Shown one piece after another: positions 44,926 to 55,348 of a DNA stretch of 64,000 nt. The stretch is from Pseudoalteromonas luteoviolacea H33-S (lineage in GTDB: Bacteria; Pseudomonadota; Gammaproteobacteria; Enterobacterales; Alteromonadaceae). The stretch lies in contig NZ_AUXY01000070.1 of the NCBI RefSeq assembly GCF_001625695.1, positions 62,001 to 126,000 on the forward strand, read 5' to 3'. A program made the position numbers and the translations under genes. Numbering within the stretch: position 1 is the stretch's first letter; each line of letters starts with the position of its first letter. Below the pieces are notes generated by a model. It was not told where the DNA came from and did not search any database. It was given only the letters and a program-made list of their open reading frames with translations.

Positions 44926-47253
44926 ATGTCAGAGAAAAAACGCACGCCTGCAAATAAATCAAAACCAAAGCGCACCACGAAAAAAAAATCACCTAACTCA
45001 AAAAAGGTCTCGGTTAAGCAGCGTTTAAGTATTTTAAAGTCTCGAATACTACAAACGCTTTGGTCGCTATTTTGGAAAGGCGGCCTTGCTGTTTGCTGTG
45101 CGGTTGCAATGTATGTTGTGTACCTAGATGCGAAAGTGAGTAAGCAGTTTGAAGGCAACAAATGGCAGCTTCCAGTTCAGGTTTATGCGCGTGCTATGAC
45201 CTTTTATCCAGATCAGTACTTGTCTGAGCAAGAGGTGATTTGGGAACTTGAGAGGCTTAATTACTCGAGAGTGAATAGAATTAATAGGACAGGTCAATAT
45301 ATAGTACAAGGACGCACCATAACGGTTTTCCGTCGTGCATTTGAGTTTTACGAGGGGGCTGAGTCATCCAGAGTATTTACACTTAATTTTGCGGGTAAAA
45401 AGCTTGCTAATATTGTCGATAAAGGCGGTCGCCGCATCGCTGGCGAGCGATTAGAGCCAGTGCAAATTGCGCGAATTGGTAATGAGACCAATCAAGATCG
45501 TGAGTTTGTTCCGCTTGAAAAGTTTCCGAATGTATTAAAGCAAGCACTGTTAGTTGTTGAAGATCGCAACTTCTATGAACACCATGGTGTCTCAGTGTGG
45601 TCAATTATGCGCGCACTATATAGTAATATTCGCGCAGGTAGAACGGTGCAAGGTGGTAGCACATTGACTCAGCAGCTTGCTAAAAACTTTTACCTTACGC
45701 GAGAGCGCTCACTGGTTCGAAAAGTCAATGAAGCTTTTATTGCGCTCATTTTGGATTATCGTTACAGCAAAGATGAGATATTAGAGGCTTATCTTAATGA
45801 AGTGTATTTAGGTCAGGCATACAATCAGGGTGTGCATGGAATGGGATTGGCGTCAGAGTTCTATTTTGCAAAACCAGTAGATGAGCTGGAGTTCGATCAG
45901 GTTGCGTTATTGGTTGCTATGGTAAAGGGCCCATCATTTTATAACCCGCGTAGGTATCCAGAAAGAACCATGGAACGTCGAGACTTGGTGCTTAGGCTTA
46001 TGGCAGAAAACGGCATCATTACGACAACCGAATACCGACAATCGTTAGAGCGAAAAATTGACATTCAGCCTTTGAAAGAAAGTCTATTGCAATCCTACCC
46101 AGGTTATTTGGAATTGGTGAATCGTGAGCTGAAGGACTTGGTGCCAAATGAGGATGTGATCCATGCTGGGGTGCGTATATTTACTTACTTTGAGTTGCAA
46201 AAGCAAAGTGCGATGGAAGAAGCCATTACTTCAGGTCTTCCATACTTGGAGCGTCGTTTTGATATATCGGGCTTAGAAGTTGCGATGGTTTCTGTGAATA
46301 CAGAGAAAGCAGGTGTATCTGCGTTAGTGTCAGGCAGGCAAATGCGTTTTTCGGGTTTTAATCGAGTACTAGATACTAAACGCAGTGTTGGCTCATTAGT
46401 TAAACCAGCCATTTATCTGACTGCATTGCAGCAAGACTTCACTTTGGGGACATTGCTAGATGATTCGCCGTTACAGGTGACCGACTCGTCAGGTAAGACT
46501 TGGTCGCCAGAAAACTTCGACCATAAATTTAGAGGTCCTGTTCCGCTATATGAAGCGTTTAGTAAAAGCTTAAATATCCCTGCGGTCAATTTAGGGCTAG
46601 ATGTGGGTGTACATAAAGTTGCGAATACAATGTCTGAGCTGGGTGTTAAGAGTGACATCCCGACTTACCCTTCGATGTTACTAGGGGCTGTTGAGTTATC
46701 CAGTTTTGATGTCGCTCAGATGTACACGACGTTAGCGGCTAATGGCAAATACAGCGAATTAACCAGTATCTCTGCTATCACTAATGCCAGTGGTAAAACG
46801 CTTTATAAACATCAGCCAAAACGAGAAAACAGGTTTGATCCTGCCTCAGTTTACATGACCAAGTATGGTTTAAAAAGGGTAACCAAAAGTGGCACAGGTA
46901 AACGTTTAAACAAACACTTCCCATCTGTTCAATTGGCTGGGAAAACAGGAACAAGCAACAATATGAGAGACAGTTGGTTTACCGGGTTTGATCACAATAC
47001 GGTAACCGTTGCTTGGGTTGGTCGTGATGACAATAAACCAACTAAATTAACTGGCGGTACTGGGGCACTTGAACTCTATATTCGTTATCTTAAGCCCTTA
47101 AACCCGCAGGCCATTGCTGATGAACGACCTGCGGGAGTGAAATGGGCATTTGTAAATAAGAAAACAGGGGAGCAAGCTGCACCACATTGTGGCCCGACTA
47201 TTCAGCTGCCGCTGCGCGCAGAGCTGTTTAACCCAAAACCAAGTTGTCAGTGA
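44926..47253 (+). CDS. mrcB: Bifunctional penicillin-binding protein 1b
   Basis: This 775-residue class A PBP has a basic cytoplasmic N-terminus, one membrane helix (about 45-65), a UB2H-like region, a glycosyltransferase with EDRNFYEHHG and QGGSTLTQQLAKN, and a transpeptidase with the SxxK of VGSLVKP, SKSLNIP and KTGTSNN. It polymerises and cross-links peptidoglycan. Length and UB2H region fit PBP1b rather than PBP1a. Confidence 0.95.
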   Translation: MSEKKRTPANKSKPKRTTKKKSPNSKKVSVKQRLSILKSRILQTLWSLFWKGGLAVCCAVAMYVVYLDAKVSKQFEGNKWQLPVQVYARAMTFYPDQYLSEQEVIWELERLNYSRVNRINRTGQYIVQGRTITVFRRAFEFYEGAESSRVFTLNFAGKKLANIVDKGGRRIAGERLEPVQIARIGNETNQDREFVPLEKFPNVLKQALLVVEDRNFYEHHGVSVWSIMRALYSNIRAGRTVQGGSTLTQQLAKNFYLTRERSLVRKVNEAFIALILDYRYSKDEILEAYLNEVYLGQAYNQGVHGMGLASEFYFAKPVDELEFDQVALLVAMVKGPSFYNPRRYPERTMERRDLVLRLMAENGIITTTEYRQSLERKIDIQPLKESLLQSYPGYLELVNRELKDLVPNEDVIHAGVRIFTYFELQKQSAMEEAITSGLPYLERRFDISGLEVAMVSVNTEKAGVSALVSGRQMRFSGFNRVLDTKRSVGSLVKPAIYLTALQQDFTLGTLLDDSPLQVTDSSGKTWSPENFDHKFRGPVPLYEAFSKSLNIPAVNLGLDVGVHKVANTMSELGVKSDIPTYPSMLLGAVELSSFDVAQMYTTLAANGKYSELTSISAITNASGKTLYKHQPKRENRFDPASVYMTKYGLKRVTKSGTGKRLNKHFPSVQLAGKTGTSNNMRDSWFTGFDHNTVTVAWVGRDDNKPTKLTGGTGALELYIRYLKPLNPQAIADERPAGVKWAFVNKKTGEQAAPHCGPTIQLPLRAELFNPKPSCQ

Positions 47254-47256
47254 TCG

Positions 47257-49098
47257 TTAAGTTTTAAACTGACTCATCGCTGATTTTAAGTTAGCCGCCA
47301 TGCTACTTAACTGATGCGCATCATCTTGTGTGGCCTCAGCAGAACCTAACGTGTGTTCCGCAAGGTCACTTATTTCACTGGATTCTGAAAGTGCCTGTTG
47401 CGTCGCTTGCGTTTGCTGTTGTACAAGCTCTCGGATCACATGCCCCTGTTGATCTATGTCACTCATACTTTGCTCCGCAGCACTGAGAATTTGATTGGTC
47501 TCATTGGCTGCAGTGACACCGCGCTCCATCTTTTCAACGCTACTGAGCATTTTTTGTTGGGTATCGTTGGACGCGTTTTGTAGTGATTTGATAATAGTAT
47601 GGATCTCTTCTGTTTGTTGCTGAGTCCGCTTGGCAAGGGTACGCACTTCATCTGCTACAACGGCAAATCCCCGCCCTTGCTCACCAGCTCGCGCAGCTTC
47701 AATGGCTGCATTGAGCGCTAACAAGTTGGTCTGCTCTGCAATTTCGCTGATCCCTAAACTGACTTTACTGATGTTTTGGCTGTCTTGCGCTAGTTTATCG
47801 AGTGCCTGTCGACTTTCTTCAAACTCGTTTTGTAACACAGTCATATGCTGTGCTAATTCAGTGGTATTAAGGCTGCCTTGTTTTACTTGGTCTGCCGCGG
47901 CGCTGGCGAGTTCTGTGGCGTGCTGCGCTGAGTTTTCAACCGAGTCAGCGGCGTTAGCCATGTCTGATAATGCAGTGTGGATCCCAGAAATCTTAATTTG
48001 CTGTTGAGCGACATCATGGCGCGTATCCTGGCTAATGTGGCTGAGTTTGTCCGTGGCATGATGTAAATCGCTGGTGGTATTGTGCACATCTCCTAGCAAC
48101 TCAGTGAATGCATCTAAAACTCGGTTATATTGCCCCACAATATCATTAAGCTCATCATTGCCCTGTGATATAGCGCGAGAGCGCAAATCACCTTGTGCGG
48201 CTTTTTGCGCAGAGTGTGAAAACTCTGAGATCGTATCAACGACCGCAAAATAAAAGCCTAGCATGAGGTAAAGTGCAATCGCCAAGCTGATAATCGAAGC
48301 AGTCGCGACCAAGTTACGAATTGTTTGTTCGCGCTCAAGCTTTTCTTGCAGCATCGCTTTAAGTGTGGGTAGGGCTGCTTCCACTAAATTTTGCGTTTTT
48401 CGCTGAACATCACGATGAGCTGTTGAAAAAGCATTGGCAGTTAACTCAATGTCATCAGGGTCGAGTAATTTGGTTTTAATCGATCTTTGGTAGCTGTCGA
48501 GCGCTGAGTTGAGCGCATTAATTTGGGTCGATAGCTGCTGTTTAACAAATGGGCTTTCTATGGCTGCAACTTCAAGTTTATCGAGGAGCTGTGATTTGAC
48601 AATTGGGAGCGCTTTATTGAGGTTAGACAGTGCAATAAAGGAGTCTGGCGTAAATCTGCCACGGTTGATAATACCATTTGCTTGCTCGGCAATATCATTG
48701 ATTTGATAGACCACTTTGGGTAATGACTCGACCAATGAGCGGTTTAAGTAAGAGCGACTTAAATCGTTATCAATGGCCAACTTTGATGCGATGGACACCT
48801 GCTCTAATGGGGTATTAGAGGCTTGGGTGTTGACTGAAAACCCGCTTTGAGCGAGTAGTCTTTGGTTATCTTTTTGTCTGTCATTAATGATGTTTTCTAG
48901 CAGCTTAGGATATAAATTGAGTCCTTCTTGCTGCTGCTGGCTCACTTTTATTGAATGAGTGAGCGTGGAGTTTAGAAAAAACAGACTTAATGCCAGTGGT
49001 AAGAGTAAGATACCAAATACAAGGCTAATTTTAGTTTTGTACTTAAGTTGTGCCATGAATGAAATGGCGGGGCTACATAGTGATCTGAGTCCTGTCAT
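47257..49098 (-). CDS. Methyl-accepting chemotaxis protein
   Basis: This 613-residue receptor has an N-terminal membrane helix (about 27-45), a long helical periplasmic sensor, a second helix near 270-290, a HAMP domain and the signaling domain with the hairpin tip [20 protein letters not shown]. The ligand is unknown. It may start at an internal ATG 42 bases downstream (MAQLKYKTK). It is next to mrcB but on the other strand. Confidence 0.93.
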   Translation of the reverse strand: MTGLRSLCSPAISFMAQLKYKTKISLVFGILLLPLALSLFFLNSTLTHSIKVSQQQQEGLNLYPKLLENIINDRQKDNQRLLAQSGFSVNTQASNTPLEQVSIASKLAIDNDLSRSYLNRSLVESLPKVVYQINDIAEQANGIINRGRFTPDSFIALSNLNKALPIVKSQLLDKLEVAAIESPFVKQQLSTQINALNSALDSYQRSIKTKLLDPDDIELTANAFSTAHRDVQRKTQNLVEAALPTLKAMLQEKLEREQTIRNLVATASIISLAIALYLMLGFYFAVVDTISEFSHSAQKAAQGDLRSRAISQGNDELNDIVGQYNRVLDAFTELLGDVHNTTSDLHHATDKLSHISQDTRHDVAQQQIKISGIHTALSDMANAADSVENSAQHATELASAAADQVKQGSLNTTELAQHMTVLQNEFEESRQALDKLAQDSQNISKVSLGISEIAEQTNLLALNAAIEAARAGEQGRGFAVVADEVRTLAKRTQQQTEEIHTIIKSLQNASNDTQQKMLSSVEKMERGVTAANETNQILSAAEQSMSDIDQQGHVIRELVQQQTQATQQALSESSEISDLAEHTLGSAEATQDDAHQLSSMAANLKSAMSQFKT

Positions 49099-49267
49099 AA
49101 TTTAAGTCTTTGTTATTGAATCACGTGATAGAGACCTTATTAAGACAAAGAATAGTTCAAAGGAACAGAAAATATTTTTCTAGATGAAAAAAAAGCCAGT
49201 TTAAGGGCAAGGTGAGTGGTTAATACGTCTTGTATGCTCAAGTAATTGTAGCGGGTTTTAAAACATA

Positions 49268-49296
49268 AAACGCCTGATAAATACTATCAGGCGTTT
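49268..49296 (-). terminator. Terminator of chitinase gene
   Basis: A 12-bp stem AAACGCCTGATA / TATCAGGCGTTT is followed on the minus strand by a T-rich run. It lies 36 bases beyond the chitinase stop. Confidence 0.85.
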
Positions 49297-49332
49297 GGTG
49301 TCATTATAAAAGAGGTAAATGATTCAGTGTAA

Positions 49333-51879
49333 TTAATTACCTTGATTCATTTGCGTTAATTTATCACCAATCGGTTTAGAGAAGTTATAACCATCATACT
49401 TGTCCCAATTGATAGACCAGGTCATTACACCACCGAACTTAGGATAGTTAAATGCCGGTTTAATCGTGCCGCAACTTAAGCCTTTTGTTAGACAATCTAA
49501 CGCAGCAATGATATTTGCGGTTGGCGCTTGTCCTGAGTTTGCTGATTTTGGACCTGATGGTAAACCAATCGCAACTTGGTCGTCTCTCAGTGGTGCGAAA
49601 CGCGTACCATCGGCTAAATCAAACCCTTCAATAAGCATTTTAGCGTGAGCAACCATCATATTTACAGAGCCTTCAGGTGCACTACCTGGCTCATATGGAT
49701 TAGGTAGTCCGCCGTTATTGTATAGCTGAACATGGAGTAAATCTAATGTGTCTCTTAGCGCATCAATAAGGGGAATATAAGCACCCCAAATGCCGGTGTA
49801 AGCAATCATTCCGCCATGAACATAAGGGTGTTCAGGGGCCATGGTGAGGACCATATTCCCGCCCATGTTTTGCTCAATTTGCTTGAGTGCTCTAGGTAAA
49901 CGCGCTTGTATCTGTGAACCATGTACTAAATTCGAGCCACTCTCCAAGTCAATATCTAGTCCGTCAAATCCCCACTCTTGAATGATGTTGGTGAGGCTTG
50001 AAACGAATTTTGCTTCGTCAGCATCCGTGTTGAGCGTGATTGTACCTTCTGCGCCACCTAAGCTTAAAACAAATACCTTGCCTTGAGCTTGCAGTGCCTT
50101 CATATCAGCTTTGAATTGCACAGGATCGATCGGTGGACAGTTTGAACGTATGTCTTTTTCAAATGGTTTGAAGTGTACCGTACCATCTGAATTACGGTCA
50201 TTTTCTGCAAAAGCGATATCAATGATGTCCCATGCAGGCGACATTTGTGCCAATGGGATGGGGCAACCTGCTGGATTGACAAAATTGTGCCAATAGCCAA
50301 TGAGCTTATGTGTTTTACCTATCGGCTTGTCAATGACAGAGATACTTGTCCCAGAGCTTGTTGCTTGATTGCCAGCACTGTCTTTGGCAACGGCTGTCAG
50401 AGTTTGATTACCGAGGACTGAGGCTGTATAAGTCCAAGTGTATGGTGATGTCGTATCGCTACCAAGCAGCGTACCATTGGCGTAAAAATCTACACTGCTA
50501 ATGGTGCCTGTGAGGGCTTGCGCTTGGGCACTCATATTTATTGTATCGCCAATCACATATTGGGTGCCCGCAGTGGGTGAGGTTAAGTCAATAACAACAG
50601 GTTTGTCTGTAACGTTTACTTGGATCTGTTGGGTAGCGATATTACCTTCATTATCGGTGGCATTAGCAGATAATGTGGCGCCCCCCAGTGTCGAAGGCTG
50701 CCAATTGACCGTGGCTGTACCGCTTGTAAAGCTACCTAATAAGGTTTGACCGGCGTAGACATCTAATTGTGCTACGGTGCCATCTGCATCACTTGCTGTC
50801 ACTGAGACTTCTGTGGCTTGCCCTTGCAATAAAGTGCTATTTGGCTGTGGGGAAATGAAGCGTATTTCAGGTGCGATGGCGCAAATGCCTAAATCACTCC
50901 ACGCATCAGCCCAATGTTGTCCGACACCAGGCTCGTATGCCCATTGAGCATTTGAGCTACACCAGCCACTGACGTCACAACGATATTTTCTATTGTTATG
51001 AGAGACAAGTTCACCATTTTGATAGGCTTGCCCTGCTTGATAGGACTTGAGACCTGCACACCCGCCCTGCGAGGCAGAAGCGACCTTAACGTTAACCGTG
51101 GTATCACTAGTTGCATTGCTGTTGTCGGTGGCTGAGATTTTAATTTGCACTTGACCTGTTGTGTCACTAACCCAGTCATATGCGATATTGCCATTGGTAA
51201 ATGTAGCAACCTCAGTACTATTGACTGAAATTGATGCGCTAGCAATCGAGCCATCGGTATCGGTTGCCGTGGCTGTGATACGCACAACATCACCCAGCGT
51301 AAACTGATCATTATTATTAGGTGAGCTCAGTTCAATGACTGGCGGCGTATTATTACTAGTCTTTTTGACTTCTATATTCGCGGAGCTTGCTTGGCTAATC
51401 GCTCCTTGATCATCGGTTGCGACTGCGGATACGACATGCGGACCCAACTGTGCGACCCAGTTAATTTGATAGGGCGCTTGATTGTCAAAGCCCACTGAAA
51501 CATCATCGATAAAAAATTCGACTTGCCCAACCGCGCCATCAGCATCGGATGCATTCGCTGACAAGACAGCGCTGTCATTTTGCTTAAAAACACTTCCTTG
51601 AGCCGGGGTTAATAGGGTTACTTCTGGGTTTTGGTTGCCACCGCAAGCCCCTAAATTTTTCCAAACTCGATAGTCCCCAGAGTTCAGTTGAGGATCTTCA
51701 TTTTGGCTATACCATCTGGCTTCAAACGCGCTATTTAAGTGCTTGATCTGATCTCCAGCACGATAGACTTCAGACGCTTGCCAAGTGGCTAAACCAGTAC
51801 AATTTGCAGCTAGGGTTTGCATGCTAGATAGCAGCAGCACGCTACTACCGAGCAAATAGCTCATATTGCTTTTTCTCAT
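49333..51879 (-). CDS. Secreted GH18 chitinase with two CBM5/12 and Ig-like modules
   Basis: Starting at ATG 51879 with AAGGAG upstream, this 848-residue protein has a signal peptide (to LAA), a chitin-binding CBM5/12 module (ATWQASEVYRAGD ... WKNLGACG), two Ig-like domains of about 90 residues, a second CBM5/12 (SYQAGQAYQNGELV ... WSDLGIC), two more Ig-like domains, and a GH18 catalytic domain with DGLDIDLE near residue 640 (catalytic Glu). It would degrade chitin outside the cell, a common marine trait. It is probably exported by type II secretion. Confidence 0.95.
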   Translation of the reverse strand: MRKSNMSYLLGSSVLLLSSMQTLAANCTGLATWQASEVYRAGDQIKHLNSAFEARWYSQNEDPQLNSGDYRVWKNLGACGGNQNPEVTLLTPAQGSVFKQNDSAVLSANASDADGAVGQVEFFIDDVSVGFDNQAPYQINWVAQLGPHVVSAVATDDQGAISQASSANIEVKKTSNNTPPVIELSSPNNNDQFTLGDVVRITATATDTDGSIASASISVNSTEVATFTNGNIAYDWVSDTTGQVQIKISATDNSNATSDTTVNVKVASASQGGCAGLKSYQAGQAYQNGELVSHNNRKYRCDVSGWCSSNAQWAYEPGVGQHWADAWSDLGICAIAPEIRFISPQPNSTLLQGQATEVSVTASDADGTVAQLDVYAGQTLLGSFTSGTATVNWQPSTLGGATLSANATDNEGNIATQQIQVNVTDKPVVIDLTSPTAGTQYVIGDTINMSAQAQALTGTISSVDFYANGTLLGSDTTSPYTWTYTASVLGNQTLTAVAKDSAGNQATSSGTSISVIDKPIGKTHKLIGYWHNFVNPAGCPIPLAQMSPAWDIIDIAFAENDRNSDGTVHFKPFEKDIRSNCPPIDPVQFKADMKALQAQGKVFVLSLGGAEGTITLNTDADEAKFVSSLTNIIQEWGFDGLDIDLESGSNLVHGSQIQARLPRALKQIEQNMGGNMVLTMAPEHPYVHGGMIAYTGIWGAYIPLIDALRDTLDLLHVQLYNNGGLPNPYEPGSAPEGSVNMMVAHAKMLIEGFDLADGTRFAPLRDDQVAIGLPSGPKSANSGQAPTANIIAALDCLTKGLSCGTIKPAFNYPKFGGVMTWSINWDKYDGYNFSKPIGDKLTQMNQGN

Positions 51880-52025
51880 TGTTTTTCTCCTTACATGTTG
51901 TATGTTTTGTGAACAAAACGTATCCAGCATAGAGCTATGTTAAGGGTTAATCAATGGCTTTTTTCTTTTGACGATGAGCGCAAACCAAGTGAGTCAGTGG
52001 CACATGCCACTGATTGTCTTCAAGT

Positions 52026-52865
52026 TCAGTCGAACTTTGCTGCACTTGATTTAATAGTGACAACACGCTGAGGGAATGGGATTTCGATTTGGGCATCTTT
52101 GATGCCTTGGTAAATCGCTAAATTAACGTTGAGTTTGTTTTCAATCAGAGAGATTGTTGGTGTCCAATAGCGATAGCTGATGGTAACAGCACTGTCAGCA
52201 AAGCCTTCAATGCCCACTTGTGGCGCGGGATCTGTTGCCACTCCCTCGTCATTGCTGAGGATATTCTCGATCACCGAAATGGCGGCGTGGGCTGAGGCGC
52301 TATAAGCGATACCAATTTGACCTTCGACATGTGAATAGTTGAATGAATTGTGCAGCACTTCACCAATAATATGTTTATTTGGTACGGTGATTTCGACTTT
52401 CTGTTCATTGATTAAAATAGTATGACCAAGCTCAATCGATTTAACTTGCCCGCTGACGCCCTTAATGGAGATTGTATCTCCCACAACAAAGGGGCGTGTT
52501 GCTATGAGCGCAAGTCCAGCACCATAATTTGATAACATGCCTTGTACTGCTAAGCCTGCACCCAGTGAAGCCGCACCTATTGCAGCAACAAACGGCGTGA
52601 CGCTGATGCCAATTTTACCTAAGGCAATGATGATGAACATGGTCACCACAATGACCTTGACGACGTTAGCGACAAAGTTTGTTAAGGTGATGTCGATATC
52701 ATGTCGTGCCATCAACGTATGCGTTGTACCGGCCAACTTTTTGGCAAGCCATAAACCAAAAATTAATATCAAAATAGCCGCAAGTAATTGCATACTGTAG
52801 GTGAGCAAGTAAGTGCGGATCATATCGTAGTACTTTTCAAATTGGGCGATTTCTTGCTCTATCAA
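52026..52865 (-). CDS. mscS: Small-conductance mechanosensitive channel (MscS)
   Basis: This 279-residue protein has three N-terminal membrane helices, the pore helix GAASLGAGLAVQGMLSNYGAG, and the cytoplasmic vestibule with GDTISIKGVSGQV and VPNKHIIGE. Length matches E. coli MscS (286). It opens under membrane tension after hypo-osmotic shock. The symbol is by closest type; other paralogues may exist. Confidence 0.92.
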   Translation of the reverse strand: MIEQEIAQFEKYYDMIRTYLLTYSMQLLAAILILIFGLWLAKKLAGTTHTLMARHDIDITLTNFVANVVKVIVVTMFIIIALGKIGISVTPFVAAIGAASLGAGLAVQGMLSNYGAGLALIATRPFVVGDTISIKGVSGQVKSIELGHTILINEQKVEITVPNKHIIGEVLHNSFNYSHVEGQIGIAYSASAHAAISVIENILSNDEGVATDPAPQVGIEGFADSAVTISYRYWTPTISLIENKLNVNLAIYQGIKDAQIEIPFPQRVVTIKSSAAKFD

Positions 52866-52896
52866 GCGTTGCTCCTTGATCTATAGTGTGAGTTAA

Positions 52897-53586
52897 CTAA
52901 ATGTTTAAGTGATTGAGTATAGTAAATAATACAGGAACCCAAAACGCACTGATAAGTGCGCTTAAAATCATGGCTGCTGATGCAAATGCCCCAGCTAAAG
53001 GGTGATGTTCCATAGCGGCGGCTGTCCCAATAGCGTGGCAGCTTACACCCAATGCAATACCTTTAGCCTGTGGCTGAGAGATTTTGAGTCGTGTTAGGAT
53101 ATATATACCGAATACACCACCAAACACACCGATTAAAATGACCATGGCTGCAGCGACACTTGGCAGACCACCTAAAGATTCTGTGATTAGTAGGGTGATA
53201 GGGGTGGTCACAGACAGTGCCATCATGGTGCTCATCAATACGTCGTTTGCATTGAAAAGCGTACACAGCGTATACGCGATGACCGTTGAACACGAAATCC
53301 CCGCGAAGGTACACATGAGCAACAGCATGAAAACGGGTTTAATATAGGCATATTGCTGATAGAGCGGAAAAGCAAGCGCGACGACCGCGGGCTCTAAGAA
53401 CCAGTCAATTGGCATACTCGCTTGAAAGTACTTGTCGTAACTGACCCCAGAAATGAGCAGTAACACACTAATCAATGCAATACAGATTAATACTGGGTTT
53501 AATAGTGGGCTGGGCCAAGTAAGGTGTATTTTTCTCGCTATCATGAAAAGTAAAATTGTAAATAAACAAACAAGCATACTAATCAC
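52897..53586 (-). CDS. LrgB/CidB family membrane protein
   Basis: This protein of about 229 residues has seven or so membrane segments and the family patterns ALAFPLYQQY, KSVTTPI-like ALSVTTPITLLITESLGG and GVSCHAIGTA. The best start is GTG 53586, with AAGGAAGG five bases upstream and an overlap with the stop of the gene before. An ATG at 53577 is also possible. LrgB/CidB pairs affect autolysis or export of metabolites; the role here is unproven. Confidence 0.9.
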   Translation of the reverse strand: MISMLVCLFTILLFMIARKIHLTWPSPLLNPVLICIALISVLLLISGVSYDKYFQASMPIDWFLEPAVVALAFPLYQQYAYIKPVFMLLLMCTFAGISCSTVIAYTLCTLFNANDVLMSTMMALSVTTPITLLITESLGGLPSVAAAMVILIGVFGGVFGIYILTRLKISQPQAKGIALGVSCHAIGTAAAMEHHPLAGAFASAAMILSALISAFWVPVLFTILNHLNI

Positions 53587-53932
53587 GGTACCTTCCTTTT
53601 GATGCCAGCTTGCCAACAAGGATCAATACTAGACAGGGTAATAGTGTGAGCAGTAGGCCAACTAAAAGTAAGTTGTCCGTTATTGTGTTTAAATCACTGA
53701 TAAATCCAACACCGACCGGAATAAAAAATAGTGGCAAGTATTTAATTAAAAATTGGCTGGTATGTGCGAGTCTCTGTGGCTTGATAATACGCCAATGCAG
53801 CAAAATAAAGAGCATCACTAGCCCCACTAAAGGCGCTGGAATATTCAGAGCAGTGAGTGCGACGAGCAGTTTGGCACTGTATAGGCAAACCACGATACAG
53901 AGCATAGAGAAAAAAGCGTTAAATAGTTGCAC
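53579..53932 (-). CDS. LrgA/CidA family membrane protein
   Basis: This 117-residue holin-like protein has four membrane segments and the family pattern LNIPAPLVGLVMLF and PLFFIPVGVGF. It is the upstream partner of the LrgB homologue and overlaps its start. Confidence 0.9.
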   Translation of the reverse strand: MQLFNAFFSMLCIVVCLYSAKLLVALTALNIPAPLVGLVMLFILLHWRIIKPQRLAHTSQFLIKYLPLFFIPVGVGFISDLNTITDNLLLVGLLLTLLPCLVLILVGKLASKGRYRD

Positions 53933-53967
53933 GGCGTTTTATTGACAAGTTAATGAGAATACGGCGG

Positions 53968-54765
53968 TTACTTCCATCTTGTGCGCTTCTGATAAGGTTG
54001 CGTGTCATTCTCTTTTACACCATTTTTCATGGCAACACGAGTGTTTTTTGAACATAACAATTTAATTTGATACCAGGTTTCTAGCCACAATAATTTACGT
54101 GAGGGTTGTTGATAGGCTTGGTTATAAAGTAGCTTGATTGCTGCGAGCGCATCGGGAGAGTGTTGGCGTAGAGATTCGACTTGTTGCTCAACATACTTTT
54201 TCGGTTCATCAGTGATAGTTGTTACAAGACCAAGTTCTTGTGCACGTTGCGCATTTATACGATCAGCGTTCATAGCAAGGAGTAAAGCATGATCTTGGCG
54301 TATATAGGATGGGAGAATGACACTTGTGCCCATATCTGGGCAAAGTCCCCATCTTGATTCCATAATGGCAACTTGGGTATTTGATCTAGCAATTCTAAAG
54401 TCAGCACCGAGTGCAATATGTAGTCCGCCACCTAAACAATTTCCTTGTAAAATTGCATATACAGGAATAGGTAATGTTCGCCAGCCAAGCACAACACGCT
54501 GTACTAAATTTTGGTTGCCTGGGAGTATTTTGGCTAAAAGCTTTATGATTTGACTAGGGCGCTTAGTCACACTTTTGACATCGAGTCCAGCGCAAAAGTG
54601 CTCCCCTTCCCCCTGAATCACAGTCGCTCTAATGCTATGGTTTGAGTGAATTACTTTTATGATTTTATCGAGTTGCTTAAACATGTCAAAAGACAGCGCG
54701 TTTTGTTTTTGTGGACGCTGTAATGTGACCCAAGCAATGTCATTAGCTATTTTCAAGTGCACCAT
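53968..54765 (-). CDS. Enoyl-CoA hydratase/isomerase family protein
   Basis: This 265-residue crotonase-fold protein has both oxyanion-hole motifs, HFCAGLDVKS and GNCLGGGLHIALGADFRIA. The position of the second catalytic Glu in hydratases lies in SRWGLCPDMG, where Asp follows Pro, as in isomerase-like members. The reaction is not determined. The C-terminal 25 residues are basic and poorly conserved. No fatty-acid oxidation genes are near. Confidence 0.88.
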   Translation of the reverse strand: MVHLKIANDIAWVTLQRPQKQNALSFDMFKQLDKIIKVIHSNHSIRATVIQGEGEHFCAGLDVKSVTKRPSQIIKLLAKILPGNQNLVQRVVLGWRTLPIPVYAILQGNCLGGGLHIALGADFRIARSNTQVAIMESRWGLCPDMGTSVILPSYIRQDHALLLAMNADRINAQRAQELGLVTTITDEPKKYVEQQVESLRQHSPDALAAIKLLYNQAYQQPSRKLLWLETWYQIKLLCSKNTRVAMKNGVKENDTQPYQKRTRWK

Positions 54766-55012
54766 ATAGGCTCCGATATTTTATTATTTTTCTTTTAAGT
54801 TAAGGCTAGAGTAAAAGAACTAAATTTGCTAGTGAAAGTGCTTTTCAGGTACAAGGATAGAGACCAATAGTGTATGAATGTCATTAAGTTGAGATTATGC
54901 TAGTTTACACTGTTATTTGGCGTTAAATTTATTCATTACACCCTATCTGTGTAGAAAAAAAAGAGATGACTTTGGTATCATTAATTGGCTTATTTTAGTT
55001 AGGGGTGAGGAT

Positions 55013-55333
55013 ATGAGTGCAAGACTGAGCAGTATTGAAGATGTAACACATCAGGCATATGATATTTTTCTTGAATTGGCGCCGGATAACTTATCTCAAG
55101 AAGACATTGACCTGTTCAATGAGCATCGTGAAGAGTTTGGCTTTATCGAAGAGGCTGATGTTGACGATAGTTGGCAAACTATTGTTGCATTTGAGCAAGA
55201 GGCCGAAAAAGCGCATTTTGTTCAAGTCACGATAGGCATAGAATTTGAGGATGGTGATGAAGTGTTTGCTAAGGTGCTGATAAGTAGAGATTTAGATGCG
55301 CCGTTTTGTCATGTTGTCTGGAAGCAATCGTAA
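55013..55333 (+). CDS. DUF406 (YfcZ/YiiS) family protein
   Basis: This 106-residue acidic protein (start ATG 55013 after AGGGGTGAGG) has VDDSWQTIVAFEQEAEKAHFVQVTIG, matching the YfcZ/YiiS family. Function is unknown. An upstream in-frame start adds 32 residues not seen in the family. The DUF481 gene follows after 15 bases. Confidence 0.82.
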   Translation: MSARLSSIEDVTHQAYDIFLELAPDNLSQEDIDLFNEHREEFGFIEEADVDDSWQTIVAFEQEAEKAHFVQVTIGIEFEDGDEVFAKVLISRDLDAPFCHVVWKQS

Positions 55334-55348
55334 AGAGTTAGTTGTGCA